Assembly (NCBI RefSeq): GCF_014207255.1
Contig: NZ_JACHCZ010000002.1
Location: 372,001 to 436,000, forward strand
DNA: 64,000 nt
Direction: 5' to 3'
Source of the DNA: Pseudomonas sp. JAI120
GTDB lineage: Bacteria > Pseudomonadota > Gammaproteobacteria > Pseudomonadales > Pseudomonadaceae
Shown here in pieces: positions 1-10,298 of this stretch; the first letter of the stretch is position 1; each line of letters starts with the position of its first letter. Below the pieces are notes generated by a model. The model was given only the letters and a program-made list of their open reading frames with translations, ran no database searches and had not been told where the DNA came from. Position numbers and translations under genes: made by a program.

Positions 1-1734
1 CTGGTGGAACCGCTGGTGATGCTGGGCGACCTGGACAAGGACATCGCCGGGCGTATCCGTTTCTCGCGCAAGGGCGAAAAAAGCGGCTTTCTGCGCGACT
101 ACAGCAAGATGAAAATCATGGACCTCTCCGAAGTCCATGCCGGTGGCGCCGGTAACGCGCCGATCCTCGGCCAGTACCTGGCCAAGATCATCCTCAACAA
201 AGACACCCAGCGCTTTTCCAGCCCCGACTGGAAGATGATCCATTCGTACCTGATCGATTCCTGCGGCATCAAGGCCAATCAGTCGCGCCTGTACTTCTCG
301 ATCTTCAGCGCCGGCGGCGGTACCGGTTCGGGCATGGCCTCGGAATTCGGCCTGGCGCAGCAGCATTCGTACATGAACAAGACGTTCGACACCAAGCCCG
401 CCGACGAGCACGACAGCAAGAGCGGCCACGCTTTCGTCTTCGAGCCGATCTTCACCAGCGGCATTTGTGTGCTGCCGAACATCTCCGACCACCGCAGCGA
501 AATGTCCGAGGCACTGCACATCAACGCCGGACGCTTGCTGTGCAAATACCTTTCGGAAGAATGGGACTTCTCGTACAACTTCGACAATGAAGACAGCAGC
601 GAAGCCAGCGTGAAGGGGCGTATCCGCCCGTGGAACGCGATGATGCTGATCTCCAACGACATCATGCGTTACGCCGAAGAGAGCGATGACGGCAATATCC
701 AGAACATTGACGTCAATGCCATGGAAAAACACGCCAACCAGTACATCTCCCAGCAAATCTTCAACATCCTCACCGCCCAGGCCGTGACTACCGACTACGA
801 CCAGAACTACTTCCGTCGCGCCGGCATCGACATCGGCGAAACCATCCGCCTGGACGCCAATGACCTGTTCATGAGCCTGGCCGGGCCGGTGGCGATTGCC
901 TACGCCGAATCCGTCGTACCGGAAACCCCGGCGCCGTCAAATGACAAGTTCAAAGTCTTCGAGAAAGAGCCCCAGCGCCTGAACATCGACGACCTGTTCT
1001 TCCGCTCCATCGACCTGCCGCATTTCAACAAGGTCACCCAGGCCATCGAAGGCATCAGCCTGTTGCCGATCGAGTCCAAGCGCTACAGGGCGTCCCTGGA
1101 GCAGTACAAGAACTCAGGCTACGACGCGGCGGCGCTGCACGACCTGCACTTCTTCAAGAACTGCTCGTCGGTGGTGTCCATCGTTTCGCTGCCCAAGGAC
1201 TACAAGCTGTCCTACATGGACCTGAACCGGCTCAAGACCCACCTCAACAGCCTGTTCCCCAACACCACCCTCAAGCGCTATGCCCTGGTGATCGGCGCGT
1301 CGGCCAACCTGTCGCTGACCACCCTGATCGCCAAGAGCCCGTGCCTGTCGGATGACTTCCTGACGCTGATCGTGGCCTTCATCAAGCGGTGCTTCGCGCG
1401 CAACCCGTATCGCTTCGACGACACGCTGGATAACTCGATCCTGGATTTCATCATCCACGAGGACTTCGACGAAGACCGCATCGACGAACTGCTCAACGAG
1501 TTTGAAAACCCGGCGAAGATCCTCGATACCAATTGGTACGCGATCAAGCCGATGTATGAGAAGAAGTACCGCGAGTTGATCAACGACAAAGAGAAGTTCG
1601 TGTCGATCAATGACATTCGCCTGTCACGGGATTGCGTGAAGAAGGCGATCAAGTACCTGCGCGAGATCTACCGTCATCGCATTGGCAAGACCAAGGTTAT
1701 TTCGTTGAATAACCATACGGGCAAGACCGCGTAA
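1..1734 (+). CDS. Tubulin/FtsZ-superfamily protein, 5' end missing
   Basis: The reading frame is open from the first base, so the N-terminus lies outside the window; 577 codons remain. The diagnostic feature is GGGTGSG (bases 313-333), preceded by IFSA, which is the tubulin/FtsZ signature (T4) loop that binds GTP phosphates. The rest is an acidic, mostly soluble C-terminal region without an obvious membrane segment. Phage PhuZ is about 315 aa, so this longer protein fits the large bacterial 'tubulin-like' group (PF13809 or the FtsZ-like families described by Makarova and Koonin) better than phage PhuZ or cell-division FtsZ. Its function is unknown; polymer formation or membrane remodelling is inference from the superfamily. 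The neighbours that would define its operon are upstream and unseen. A 10-bp hairpin follows the stop. Confidence 0.7.
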   Translation: MVEPLVMLGDLDKDIAGRIRFSRKGEKSGFLRDYSKMKIMDLSEVHAGGAGNAPILGQYLAKIILNKDTQRFSSPDWKMIHSYLIDSCGIKANQSRLYFSIFSAGGGTGSGMASEFGLAQQHSYMNKTFDTKPADEHDSKSGHAFVFEPIFTSGICVLPNISDHRSEMSEALHINAGRLLCKYLSEEWDFSYNFDNEDSSEASVKGRIRPWNAMMLISNDIMRYAEESDDGNIQNIDVNAMEKHANQYISQQIFNILTAQAVTTDYDQNYFRRAGIDIGETIRLDANDLFMSLAGPVAIAYAESVVPETPAPSNDKFKVFEKEPQRLNIDDLFFRSIDLPHFNKVTQAIEGISLLPIESKRYRASLEQYKNSGYDAAALHDLHFFKNCSSVVSIVSLPKDYKLSYMDLNRLKTHLNSLFPNTTLKRYALVIGASANLSLTTLIAKSPCLSDDFLTLIVAFIKRCFARNPYRFDDTLDNSILDFIIHEDFDEDRIDELLNEFENPAKILDTNWYAIKPMYEKKYRELINDKEKFVSINDIRLSRDCVKKAIKYLREIYRHRIGKTKVISLNNHTGKTA

Positions 1735-1742
1735 GCGTTTAT

Positions 1743-1766
1743 GGCGAGGGAGATTGCTCCCTCGCC
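1743..1766 (+). terminator. Hairpin after the tubulin-like gene
   Basis: GGCGAGGGAG (1743-1752), loop ATTG, then CTCCCTCGCC (1757-1766): a perfect 10-bp stem eight bases after the stop codon. There is no clear T-tract after it, so termination is plausible but not assured. The rest of 1767-1953 holds no gene that I can support. Confidence 0.5.
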
Positions 1767-1953
1767 ACGGTCCCTTAACACCCGGAAACAATTCCCACAA
1801 CCTTTCGACCCGCGCAAAACTGTTCCCGTGACGTGCACGTCACCTTCGTGCTGTGATCTTTCTCCACGGCAAGATGCCATTACTGCGTTGGCGGTTACTC
1901 CAATACACACTTCGACGAGCAAAAAACACGCACATCTTTAGGGCATAAATTTC

Positions 1954-2256
1954 TTACGACGCCCTTTCCTGGATCAGTATCCAGGGCGAAACCACCACCG
2001 CCCACAAGCTCGGATCACGCTCCACCAAGTCCAATGCCCGCGTCGCAGACACTTCGCCCAGACTGCCGGAAGCCAGCCAGGCAGCGACTTTATCGCGGTT
2101 GTCTTCGGCCATTGCCTCTGCGGCCTCGATCAAATCCAGATCAGTATCGACCCACAATAGGGCACCCTTGGCAAAGAACGGTTCAAGCTCCTTCCAGGAA
2201 ATTTCGGCGGTTTCACCGAGCAGCTTGGCATAGAGGGTGCTAGGTTCTTGCGTCAT
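1954..2256 (-). CDS. DUF2288 domain-containing protein
   Basis: A 100-residue soluble, acidic protein beginning MTQEPSTLYAKLLGETAEI. The LYAKLLGETA...W.EL.PFFA.G.LL stretch and the L-DLIEAA-A-A-D run are characteristic of DUF2288, a small family found in Pseudomonas and other gammaproteobacteria with no established function. There is no signal peptide, membrane span or catalytic motif that I can point to. The gene is convergent with the tubulin-like gene and divergent from braC, and probably has its own promoter in the 2257-2609 gap. The start is the first ATG and gives the full family length. Confidence 0.8.
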   Translation of the reverse strand: MTQEPSTLYAKLLGETAEISWKELEPFFAKGALLWVDTDLDLIEAAEAMAEDNRDKVAAWLASGSLGEVSATRALDLVERDPSLWAVVVSPWILIQERAS

Positions 2257-2492
2257 GGGAGTTCACCTGAGAAAAAATCGGCGCAATCATAACGTCGTAC
2301 CTTTCCTATAAAAAGCCAGGTAGAAAAACCCAGTTGCAAATGAGTCATCGATAGAAAGTGTCAGGAAAGCCAAGGATTGCCCGATACTCTGGCATCAACC
2401 CGCCGCAATTCTGTCTTTTTCTTTCATTTAAGCGACACACCCGGGTTTTGCCCCCAGCAGCCAGCTTTTCAAGCGATCAACCGGCGCTCTAC

Positions 2493-2508
2493 ACTGTACC
2501 GGTACAGT
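2493..2508. promoter_or_regulatory. 16-bp perfect palindrome upstream of braC
   Basis: ACTGTACC/GGTACAGT is a perfect 16-bp palindrome about 100 bp before the braC start. Twenty bases downstream is GATATC-CGA-GATATC (2528-2542). Both look like dimeric regulator sites; the protein is unknown. The 2257-2609 gap holds no gene that I can support, and an AT-rich stretch around 2576-2590 (TATAAAAAATA) could be the -10 region. Confidence 0.4.
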
Positions 2509-2609
2509 TGCCAGGGCACTGCCGGGGGATATCCGAGATATCTGATCCGGTTCTACAGCTCACAAGGCCGCTAGAACTATAAAAAATACAACAGTAAGAG
2601 TGGAGCACT

Positions 2610-3737
2610 ATGAATAAGGCTACTAAGCAGATTTCCAAACTGTTTGCCGCTATGGTCCTGGCTGGGGTTGCCGGCCATTCGTTCGCAGCTGACACCATCA
2701 AGATCGGCATCGCCGGTCCAAAGACTGGTCCTGTAACGCAATACGGCGACATGCAATTCATGGGTGCCAAGCAGGCCATCGCCGACATCAACGCCAAGGG
2801 CGGCGTCGACGGCAAAATGCTCGAAGCCAAGGAATACGACGACGCCTGCGATCCTAAACAAGCCGTGGCCGTTGCCAACAAAGTGGTCAACGACGGCGTC
2901 AAGTTCGTGGTCGGTCACCTCTGCTCCAGCTCCACTCAGCCAGCGTCCGATATCTATGAAGACGAAGGCGTAATCATGATTACCCCGGCGGCCACCAGCC
3001 CGGAAATCACCGCCCGTGGCTACAAGCTGATCTTCCGCACCATCGGCCTGGACAGCGCCCAGGGCCCAGCGGCCGGCAACTACATCGCCGACCACGTGAA
3101 GCCGAAAATCGTTGCCGTCCTGCACGACAAGCAGCAATACGGTGAAGGTATCGCCACCGCCGTCAAACAGACCCTCGAGAAGAAAGGCGTGAAGGTTGCC
3201 GTCTTCGAAGGCCTGAACGCCGGCGACAAAGACTTCTCCTCGATCATCCAGAAGCTCAAGCAAGCCAACGTCGACTTCGTCTACTACGGCGGCTACCACC
3301 CGGAGCTGGGCCTGATCCTGCGCCAGTCCAAGGAAAAAGGCCTGAACGCCAAGTTCATGGGTCCAGAGGGCGTCGGCAACGATTCCATCTCGCAAATCGC
3401 CCAGGGCGCTTCCGAAGGCCTGCTGGTGACCTTGCCTAAATCCTTCGATACCGACCCGGCCAACAAAGCCATCGTTGACGAGTTCGCCAAGAACAAGCAG
3501 GACCCAACCGGTCCGTTCGTGTTCCCGGCCTACTCAGCCATTGAAGTCATCGCCGGCGGCATTACTGCTGCCAAGAGCGAAGACACCGCCAAAGTGGCTG
3601 CCGCCATCCACGCGGGCACCTTCAAGACCCCTACCGGCGAGCTGAGCTTCGACGCCAAGGGCGACCTGAAGGACTTCAAGTTCGTGGTCTACGAATGGCA
3701 CTTCGGCAAACCAAAAACCGAAGTTTCCCCTCAGTAA
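2610..3737 (+). CDS. braC: Branched-chain amino acid ABC transporter, substrate-binding protein
   Basis: Periplasmic Leu/Ile/Val (and Ala/Thr in P. aeruginosa) receptor of the LIV-I importer; it delivers substrate to BraDE. The 375-aa product starts with a Sec signal peptide (positive MNKATKQ, hydrophobic stretch, cleavage probably after SFA at about residue 26), then the class I binding-protein fold starting DTIKIGIAGPKTGP. HLCSSSTQPA and TPAATSPEIT match the binding-cleft loops of LivJ/BraC. A GGAG ribosome site precedes the ATG. It is the first gene of braCDEFG and is separated from braD by 229 bp with a hairpin, the usual way of making more binding protein than permease. Confidence 0.95.
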   Translation: MNKATKQISKLFAAMVLAGVAGHSFAADTIKIGIAGPKTGPVTQYGDMQFMGAKQAIADINAKGGVDGKMLEAKEYDDACDPKQAVAVANKVVNDGVKFVVGHLCSSSTQPASDIYEDEGVIMITPAATSPEITARGYKLIFRTIGLDSAQGPAAGNYIADHVKPKIVAVLHDKQQYGEGIATAVKQTLEKKGVKVAVFEGLNAGDKDFSSIIQKLKQANVDFVYYGGYHPELGLILRQSKEKGLNAKFMGPEGVGNDSISQIAQGASEGLLVTLPKSFDTDPANKAIVDEFAKNKQDPTGPFVFPAYSAIEVIAGGITAAKSEDTAKVAAAIHAGTFKTPTGELSFDAKGDLKDFKFVVYEWHFGKPKTEVSPQ

Positions 3738-3761
3738 GCCAGGCGTTACTGGTCCAACAAG

Positions 3762-3790
3762 CCCACTGTGAGAGCAGTGGGTTTTGTTTT
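3762..3790 (+). terminator. Intrinsic terminator/attenuator between braC and braD
   Basis: CCCACTG (3762-3768), loop TGAGAG, CAGTGGG (3775-3781), then TTTTGTTTT. This is a classic stem plus T-tract. Because braD-G follow on the same strand, it probably acts as a partial terminator that lowers permease expression relative to braC. Confidence 0.8.
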
Positions 3791-3966
3791 ACGAGGTTTA
3801 TGGGCCTGTCACCCGCGATCCGGGCGCTGGCTCACCTGAAAATCTTAAAACCGTCACCAGCGGTTCGCTGGCAAACGCTTTGTGCAAATGTGCTCACAGA
3901 ACACAGCACGGGGCCGGAACATGACTCCACCAGTGAAATGCGTATCGGGTTTTTAGGAGCGCTGTA

Positions 3967-4886
3967 ATGCCTGAGATCTATCATTTTTTCCAACAGCTGG
4001 TTAATGGCCTGACCATTGGCAGCACCTATGCCTTGATAGCCATTGGCTACACAATGGTTTACGGCATCATTGGAATGATTAACTTCGCCCATGGCGAGGT
4101 ATACATGATTGGTTCCTACGTGGCCTTCATCGCCCTTGCCGGGCTGGCCATGATGGGTATCCACTCCCTGCCGCTGTTGATGACCGCCGCGTTCCTTGCG
4201 TCGATCGTCGTAACCAGTGCTTATGGCTACAGTATCGAGCGCGTTGCCTACCGTCCCTTGCGTGGCAGCAACCGTTTGATCCCGCTGATTTCCGCCATCG
4301 GCATGTCGATTTTCCTGCAGAACACCGTATTGCTGTCCCAGGACTCCAAGGATAAATCCATCCCCAACCTGATCCCGGGGAGCTTCTCCTTCGGTCCGGG
4401 CGGTGCGGAAGAAGTGCTGATTTCCTACATGCAGATCCTGGTCTTCGTCGTCACCCTGGTGGCCATGCTGGGCCTGACGCTGTTCATCTCCCGCTCCCGT
4501 CTGGGGCGCGCCTGCCGGGCCTGCGCCGAAGACATCAAGATGGCCAACCTGTTGGGCATCAACACCAACAACATCATCGCCCTGACCTTCGTGATCGGTG
4601 CCGCACTGGCAGCCGTCGCGGCGGTACTGCTGAGCATGCAGTACGGCGTGATCAACCCCAACGCCGGTTTCCTGGTAGGCCTCAAGGCCTTTACCGCAGC
4701 GGTATTGGGCGGCATCGGCAGTATTCCGGGCGCGATGCTCGGCGGTCTGGTGCTGGGGGTGGCCGAGGCGTTTGGTGCCGATATTTTCGGCGACCAATAC
4801 AAGGACGTCGTGGCGTTCGGCCTGTTGGTCCTGGTGCTGTTGTTCCGTCCGACCGGCATCCTGGGCCGTCCGGAGGTTGAGAAAGT

Positions 4887-4890
<4 letters not shown>
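3967..4890 (+). CDS. braD: Branched-chain amino acid ABC permease (LivH family)
   Basis: Inner-membrane channel subunit of the LIV-I importer, paired with BraE. The product is 307 aa and highly hydrophobic, with multiple spans; the early [20 protein letters not shown] and [11 protein letters not shown] segments are LivH-family hallmarks. An AGGAG site lies about seven bases before the ATG. Its last four bases overlap the start of braE, indicating translational coupling. Confidence 0.95.
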
Positions 4891-6136
<1,246 letters not shown>

Positions 6137-6140
<4 letters not shown>

Positions 6141-6904
6141 GCCGCGAGATCCTGAAAGTCGAAAACTTGAGCATGCGCTTCGGCGGTTTGCTGGCGGTCA
6201 ACGGCGTGGCCCTGACCGTGAAAGAGAAACAGGTGGTTGCACTGATCGGCCCCAACGGCGCCGGCAAGACCACGGTGTTCAACTGCCTCACCGGTTTCTA
6301 CAAACCGAGCGGTGGCAGCATCCTGCTGGACGGCCAGCCGATCCAGGGCCTGGCCGGTCACGAAATCGCTCGCAAGGGCGTGGTGCGGACCTTCCAGAAC
6401 GTGCGGTTGTTCAAGGACATGACGGCGGTCGAGAACCTGCTGATCGCCCAGCATCGTCACCTGAACACCAACTTCTTTGCAGGCCTGTTCAAGACCCCGG
6501 CGTTTCGCAAGAGCGAGCGCGAGGCCATGGAATATGCGGAGTACTGGCTGGACAAGGTCAACCTCACCGAGTTCGCCAACCGCCCCGCCGGCACCCTGGC
6601 CTATGGTCAGCAACGTCGCCTGGAAATCGCCCGCTGCATGATGACCCGCCCGCGGATCCTGATGCTCGACGAACCGGCCGCCGGCCTGAACCCCAAGGAA
6701 ACCGAAGACCTCAAGGCGCTGATCGGCGTGTTGCGTGAGGAAAACAACGCCACGGTGCTGTTGATCGAACACGACATGAAACTGGTCATGAGCATTTCCG
6801 ACCATATCGTGGTGATCAACCAGGGCACGCCGCTGGCGGACGGGACGCCGGAGCAGATCCGCGGCAATCCTGAAGTGATCAAAGCCTATCTGGGGGAAGC
6901 GTAA
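6137..6904 (+). CDS. braF: Branched-chain amino acid ABC ATP-binding protein (LivG family)
   Basis: Cytoplasmic ATPase of the LIV-I importer, 255 aa. Walker A is GPNGAGKTT near residue 39, the signature is [13 protein letters not shown], Walker B is [12 protein letters not shown], and the switch histidine is in [10 protein letters not shown]. The C-terminal extension after the ATPase core ([17 protein letters not shown] onward) is normal for LivG. It works as a heterodimer with BraG on the BraDE channel. Confidence 0.95.
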
Positions 6905-6905
6905 A

Positions 6906-7607
6906 ATGCTGCAATTCGAAAACGTTTCCACTTTCTACGGCAAGATCCAGGCCTTGCACAACGTCAACGTGGAAGTGCGCCAGGGTGAGATCGTCACGCT
7001 GATCGGCGCCAACGGCGCCGGCAAGTCGACCTTGCTGATGACCTTGTGCGGCTCGCCGCAGGCCCACAGCGGCAGCATCCGCTACATGGGTGAAGAGCTG
7101 GTGGGCCAGCAGTCATCGCACATCATGCGCAAGAGCATTGCCGTGGTGCCGGAAGGCCGCCGGGTGTTCTCACGCCTGACCGTGGAGGAAAACCTGGCCA
7201 TGGGCGGGTTCTTCACCGACAAGGGCGACTACCAGGAGCAGATGGACAAGGTGCTGCACCTGTTCCCTCGTCTCAAGGAGCGCTTCAGCCAGCGCGGCGG
7301 CACCATGTCCGGCGGCGAGCAGCAAATGCTCGCCATCGGCAGGGCGCTGATGAGCAAGCCCAAGCTGTTGCTGTTGGACGAACCGTCCCTGGGCCTGGCA
7401 CCGATCATCATCCAGCAGATCTTCGACATCATCGAACAGCTGCGCAAGGACGGTGTAACGGTGTTCCTCGTGGAGCAGAACGCCAACCAGGCGTTGAAAA
7501 TCGCCGACCGCGCCTACGTGCTGGAAAACGGCCGGGTGGTGATGCAGGGCACTGGCGAGCAGTTGCTGACCGACCCGAAGGTACGTGAGGCGTACTTGGG
7601 CGGTTAA
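6906..7607 (+). CDS. braG: Branched-chain amino acid ABC ATP-binding protein (LivF family)
   Basis: Second ATPase of the LIV-I importer, 233 aa, starting one base after the braF stop. Walker A is GANGAGKST, the signature MSGGEQQMLAIGRAL, Walker B LLLLDEPSLGLAP, and the H-loop is replaced by Gln-Asn (LVEQNANQA), as is normal for LivF. It is the last gene of the operon and is followed by a REPIN and a T-run. Confidence 0.95.
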   Translation: MLQFENVSTFYGKIQALHNVNVEVRQGEIVTLIGANGAGKSTLLMTLCGSPQAHSGSIRYMGEELVGQQSSHIMRKSIAVVPEGRRVFSRLTVEENLAMGGFFTDKGDYQEQMDKVLHLFPRLKERFSQRGGTMSGGEQQMLAIGRALMSKPKLLLLDEPSLGLAPIIIQQIFDIIEQLRKDGVTVFLVEQNANQALKIADRAYVLENGRVVMQGTGEQLLTDPKVREAYLGG

Positions 7608-7638
7608 CACCCGGTTGCGGCACGAACCGGATCTCAAT

Positions 7639-7733
7639 GTGGGAGGGGGCTTGCCCCCGATGGCGGTACATCAGTCACATGCTCTGTGCCTGACACCCTG
7701 CCATCGGGAGCAAGCTCCCTCCCACATTTTTTT
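7639..7733. repeat. REPIN (inverted pair of REP sequences) plus T-run
   Basis: A GTGGGAGGGGGCTTGCCCCC element followed by GATGGC is matched about 40 bases later by its inverted partner (CCATCGGGAGCAAGCTCCC, ending about 7726), then seven Ts. This is the arrangement of Pseudomonas fluorescens-group REPINs. Placed just after braG, it can also terminate or protect the bra transcript. No gene lies in 7608-7844. Confidence 0.8.
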
Positions 7734-7844
7734 GCATTGTTTGAAATTATTTAGTCTGGCCTTGTAACGAACATCCTCCTCCCGCCTCTAGTGGTGCAAG
7801 CAGGCATTCAAGCCCGCTCCTCAACCTACTGCTGGAGATCCACC

Positions 7845-8141
7845 ATGACGACCAAACTGTCCGCCGCTTCCCTCGTCCTCGCCCTGAGTTCGGCCTTGAG
7901 CCTCTCCGCCCTGACCACCAGCGCCCACGCTGCCGACGACATGCAGAAGTGCTTCGGCGTCGCTGAAGCCGGCAAGAACGATTGCGCCGCCGGTGCCGGC
8001 ACGTCCTGCGCCGGCACCTCGAAGACCAAGGATCAGGCCAACGCCTGGAAACTTGTCCCGGCCGGCACCTGCACCCAAACCCCAAGCTCCACCTCGCCGA
8101 CCGGTTTCGGCCAGGAAGCCGCCTTCACCGCCAAGTCCTGA
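7845..8141 (+). CDS. bufA: BufA1-type bufferin precursor (DUF2282)
   Basis: A 98-aa secreted peptide. A Sec signal ([20 protein letters not shown], cleavage near AHA, residue 28) is followed by a short Cys-containing core: [22 protein letters not shown] and PAGTC give four cysteines in the DUF2282 pattern. In described bufferins, an MNIO enzyme converts core cysteines to thiooxazoles and the exported peptide binds copper; that role here is by family. The start at 7845 is chosen because GGAG lies nine bases upstream and the signal peptide begins there; an in-frame ATG at 7791 has no such site. It is first in a four-gene operon with the modifying enzyme. Confidence 0.85.
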   Translation: MTTKLSAASLVLALSSALSLSALTTSAHAADDMQKCFGVAEAGKNDCAAGAGTSCAGTSKTKDQANAWKLVPAGTCTQTPSSTSPTGFGQEAAFTAKS

Positions 8142-8164
8142 AACCCTGCCTCGCCTGAGTACGG

Positions 8165-9043
8165 ATGATGACGCTTTCACGCCTGCCCACAGTCTCACCG
8201 GTTCAGGTGCCCGGCCTCCCCTGTCGGGCTGGGCTGGGGCTGAAGCACGAGCACTTCCAGGAAGTGCTCGATACTTCCCCCGACATCGGTTTTTTTGAAG
8301 TGCACGCCGAAAACTACATGGTGGCCGGCGGCCCGTTTCATCACTACCTGGGGTTGATTCGCGAACGTTACCCCCTGTCGTTGCACGGCGTGGGCCTGTC
8401 CATCGGTGGCGAAGGCCCGCTCAACCGTGAGCACCTGGGGCGCTTGGCCGTACTGATCGAACGCTACCAACCCCACTCATTTTCCGAACACCTGGCCTGG
8501 TCCAGCCACGGCCCGGCGTTTCTCAACGACCTGCTGCCCCTGGCTTATGACGCCGCCACCTTGAGTCGGGTATGCGAGCACGTCGACCAGGTACAGTGCG
8601 CTCTCAAGCGGCCGATGCTGCTGGAGAACCCATCGACCTACCTGCAGTTCCAACGCTCCACCCTGGACGAGACCGACTTCATCGGCGAGATCATCCGCCG
8701 CACCGGCTGCGGCCTGCTGTTGGACGTGAACAACGTCTACGTGTCATGCATCAACCACCAGCGCGACCCTCTGGTCTACATCAACGCCTTACCGTTGCGC
8801 GCCGTGGGTGAGATTCATCTGGCCGGCTTCGCCGAAGACACCGACAGCCTGGGCGATCGCCTGCTGATCGATGACCACGGCGCGCCCATCGATAACGCAG
8901 TGTGGCTGCTATACGAACACGTGCTCGCGCTGATGGGCCCGGTCGCAACACTGATCGAGCGCGACAACCAAGTGCCGGCCTTCAGTGCGTTGTACGCGGA
9001 GGCCCAACACGCTGAACGGTATTTATCGCAGGTCCACCCATGA
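8165..9043 (+). CDS. bufB: MNIO family (DUF692) bufferin-modifying enzyme
   Basis: A 292-aa TIM-barrel multinuclear iron-dependent oxidative enzyme, relative of MbnB. Conserved metal and active-site segments are visible: [51 protein letters not shown] and DDHGAPI. In this family the enzyme oxidises cysteines of the cognate precursor using O2. The partner protein (next gene) overlaps by four bases. Two tandem ATGs (8165 and 8168) could both serve as the start. Confidence 0.9.
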   Translation: MMTLSRLPTVSPVQVPGLPCRAGLGLKHEHFQEVLDTSPDIGFFEVHAENYMVAGGPFHHYLGLIRERYPLSLHGVGLSIGGEGPLNREHLGRLAVLIERYQPHSFSEHLAWSSHGPAFLNDLLPLAYDAATLSRVCEHVDQVQCALKRPMLLENPSTYLQFQRSTLDETDFIGEIIRRTGCGLLLDVNNVYVSCINHQRDPLVYINALPLRAVGEIHLAGFAEDTDSLGDRLLIDDHGAPIDNAVWLLYEHVLALMGPVATLIERDNQVPAFSALYAEAQHAERYLSQVHP

Positions 9044-9816
9044 GCCTTCACGACGCCTTTGCCAGCGCCTTGCTGGCGCCCGACCAGCCTTGCCCCCACG
9101 GCCTGTTCAGCAGCAACGGGGCCGATCCGGCAAGTCGTTTTGCGGTGTATCGCAACAATGTTCACAGTTCGTTGATCAAGGCGTTGGCAACGGCTTATCC
9201 CGTAACGGCGCAATTGGTAGGCGATGAATTTTTCCGCGCCATGGCCGGCATTTTCGTACAGGCATACCCGCCTGCCAGCCCGCTGATCAGCGAGTACGGC
9301 AGCACATTCGCCGACTTTATCCAGGGGTTTGAACCGGCCGCCAGCGTGCCTTACCTGGCCGATGTGGCCCGATTGGAACGCTTGCGGGTTCGCGCTTATC
9401 ACGCAGCGGATACAACCTTGGTAGATCCGCAAACCGTACTGCAGCAACTGAAAGCCCAAGCGACGCTGGGGGCGCTGCATCTGCAACTGCACCCGTCCGT
9501 TGGCACATTGAACTCCGCCTACGCAGTGGTTGCGGTATGGGCGGCACACCAGACCGAGGGCGCCCTGGCCACCCTGGATCCCTGGCATGCCCAAGGCGCG
9601 CTGGTGTTGCGCCAAGGGTTGAATGTCAAGGTCTTCGCCATCGACGGCGGCTCGGTCGCCTTTATCAATAGCCTGAAACGCGGCTCGGCGCTGGAAATGG
9701 CCGTCGCAAATGCCCTCGAGGCCAGCGCCGAGTTCGACCTGCACCAATGCCTCACGCTGCTGATCAACCACAACGCCCTCACTCATCTGCTCCCAGAACA
9801 ACAGGTATCGCCATGA
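9040..9816 (+). CDS. bufC: BufC/HvfC-type partner of MNIO enzyme (DUF2063)
   Basis: A 258-aa soluble protein with the N-terminal DUF2063 region ([10 protein letters not shown]...[31 protein letters not shown]). This region is found with DUF692 enzymes and is thought to bind the precursor peptide, as MbnC does for MbnB. The start overlaps the bufB stop (ATGA) and its own stop overlaps the next start, so the genes are translationally coupled. Annotation pipelines often call it a 'DNA-binding domain' protein, which is probably misleading in this context. Confidence 0.85.
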   Translation: MSLHDAFASALLAPDQPCPHGLFSSNGADPASRFAVYRNNVHSSLIKALATAYPVTAQLVGDEFFRAMAGIFVQAYPPASPLISEYGSTFADFIQGFEPAASVPYLADVARLERLRVRAYHAADTTLVDPQTVLQQLKAQATLGALHLQLHPSVGTLNSAYAVVAVWAAHQTEGALATLDPWHAQGALVLRQGLNVKVFAIDGGSVAFINSLKRGSALEMAVANALEASAEFDLHQCLTLLINHNALTHLLPEQQVSP

Positions 9817-10298
9817 GCACTTCCGATTCGTGCCTGATCAAACAGGCCATCGCACTTTTCGAGAAAATCCCGTACAGCCTGCTCGCGTTTATTGCGCGCT
9901 TCTCCATTGCGGCAGTGTTCTGGAAATCCGGGCAAACCAAGGTCGAAGGCATTGCCATTGACCTGATCAACGGCACGTTCGAACTTGGTATCCCCAGACT
10001 CGCCGCCTCGACATTGCCGCTGTTTCGCAGTGAATACCATGTGCCGTTGCTGTCGCCCGAAGTGGCCGCGTACATGGCGGCGTTTGCCGAGCACTTCTTC
10101 CCGGTGCTGATCCTGGTGGGCCTGGCCACGCGCTTCTCGGCCCTGGCCTTGATCGGCATGACCCTGGTCATTCAGTTGTTCGTGTACCCGGACGCCTACC
10201 CTACCCACGGCACTTGGATTGCGCTGCTGTTGCTGTTGGTCGCCAAAGGGCCGGGCAGCCTGTCCATCGACCACCTGATTGCGCGCCGCTACCGTTAA
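9813..10298 (+). CDS. DoxX family membrane protein of the bufferin operon
   Basis: A 161-aa inner-membrane protein with about four hydrophobic spans and the DoxX-like FIARFSIAAVFWKSGQTKV start and AFAEHFFPVLILVGLATRFSA segment. DoxX members often end bufferin operons (BufD-like) and may supply redox or quinone-linked chemistry; the precise role is unknown. The start at 9813 overlaps the bufC stop. Its stop overlaps the convergent LysR gene by a few bases. Confidence 0.8.
   Translation: MSTSDSCLIKQAIALFEKIPYSLLAFIARFSIAAVFWKSGQTKVEGIAIDLINGTFELGIPRLAASTLPLFRSEYHVPLLSPEVAAYMAAFAEHFFPVLILVGLATRFSALALIGMTLVIQLFVYPDAYPTHGTWIALLLLLVAKGPGSLSIDHLIARRYR

Noticed and set aside
1741..1941. 66-aa open frame after the tubulin-like gene
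   Set aside because: Starts inside the hairpin, Pro/Thr-rich translation, no ribosome site.
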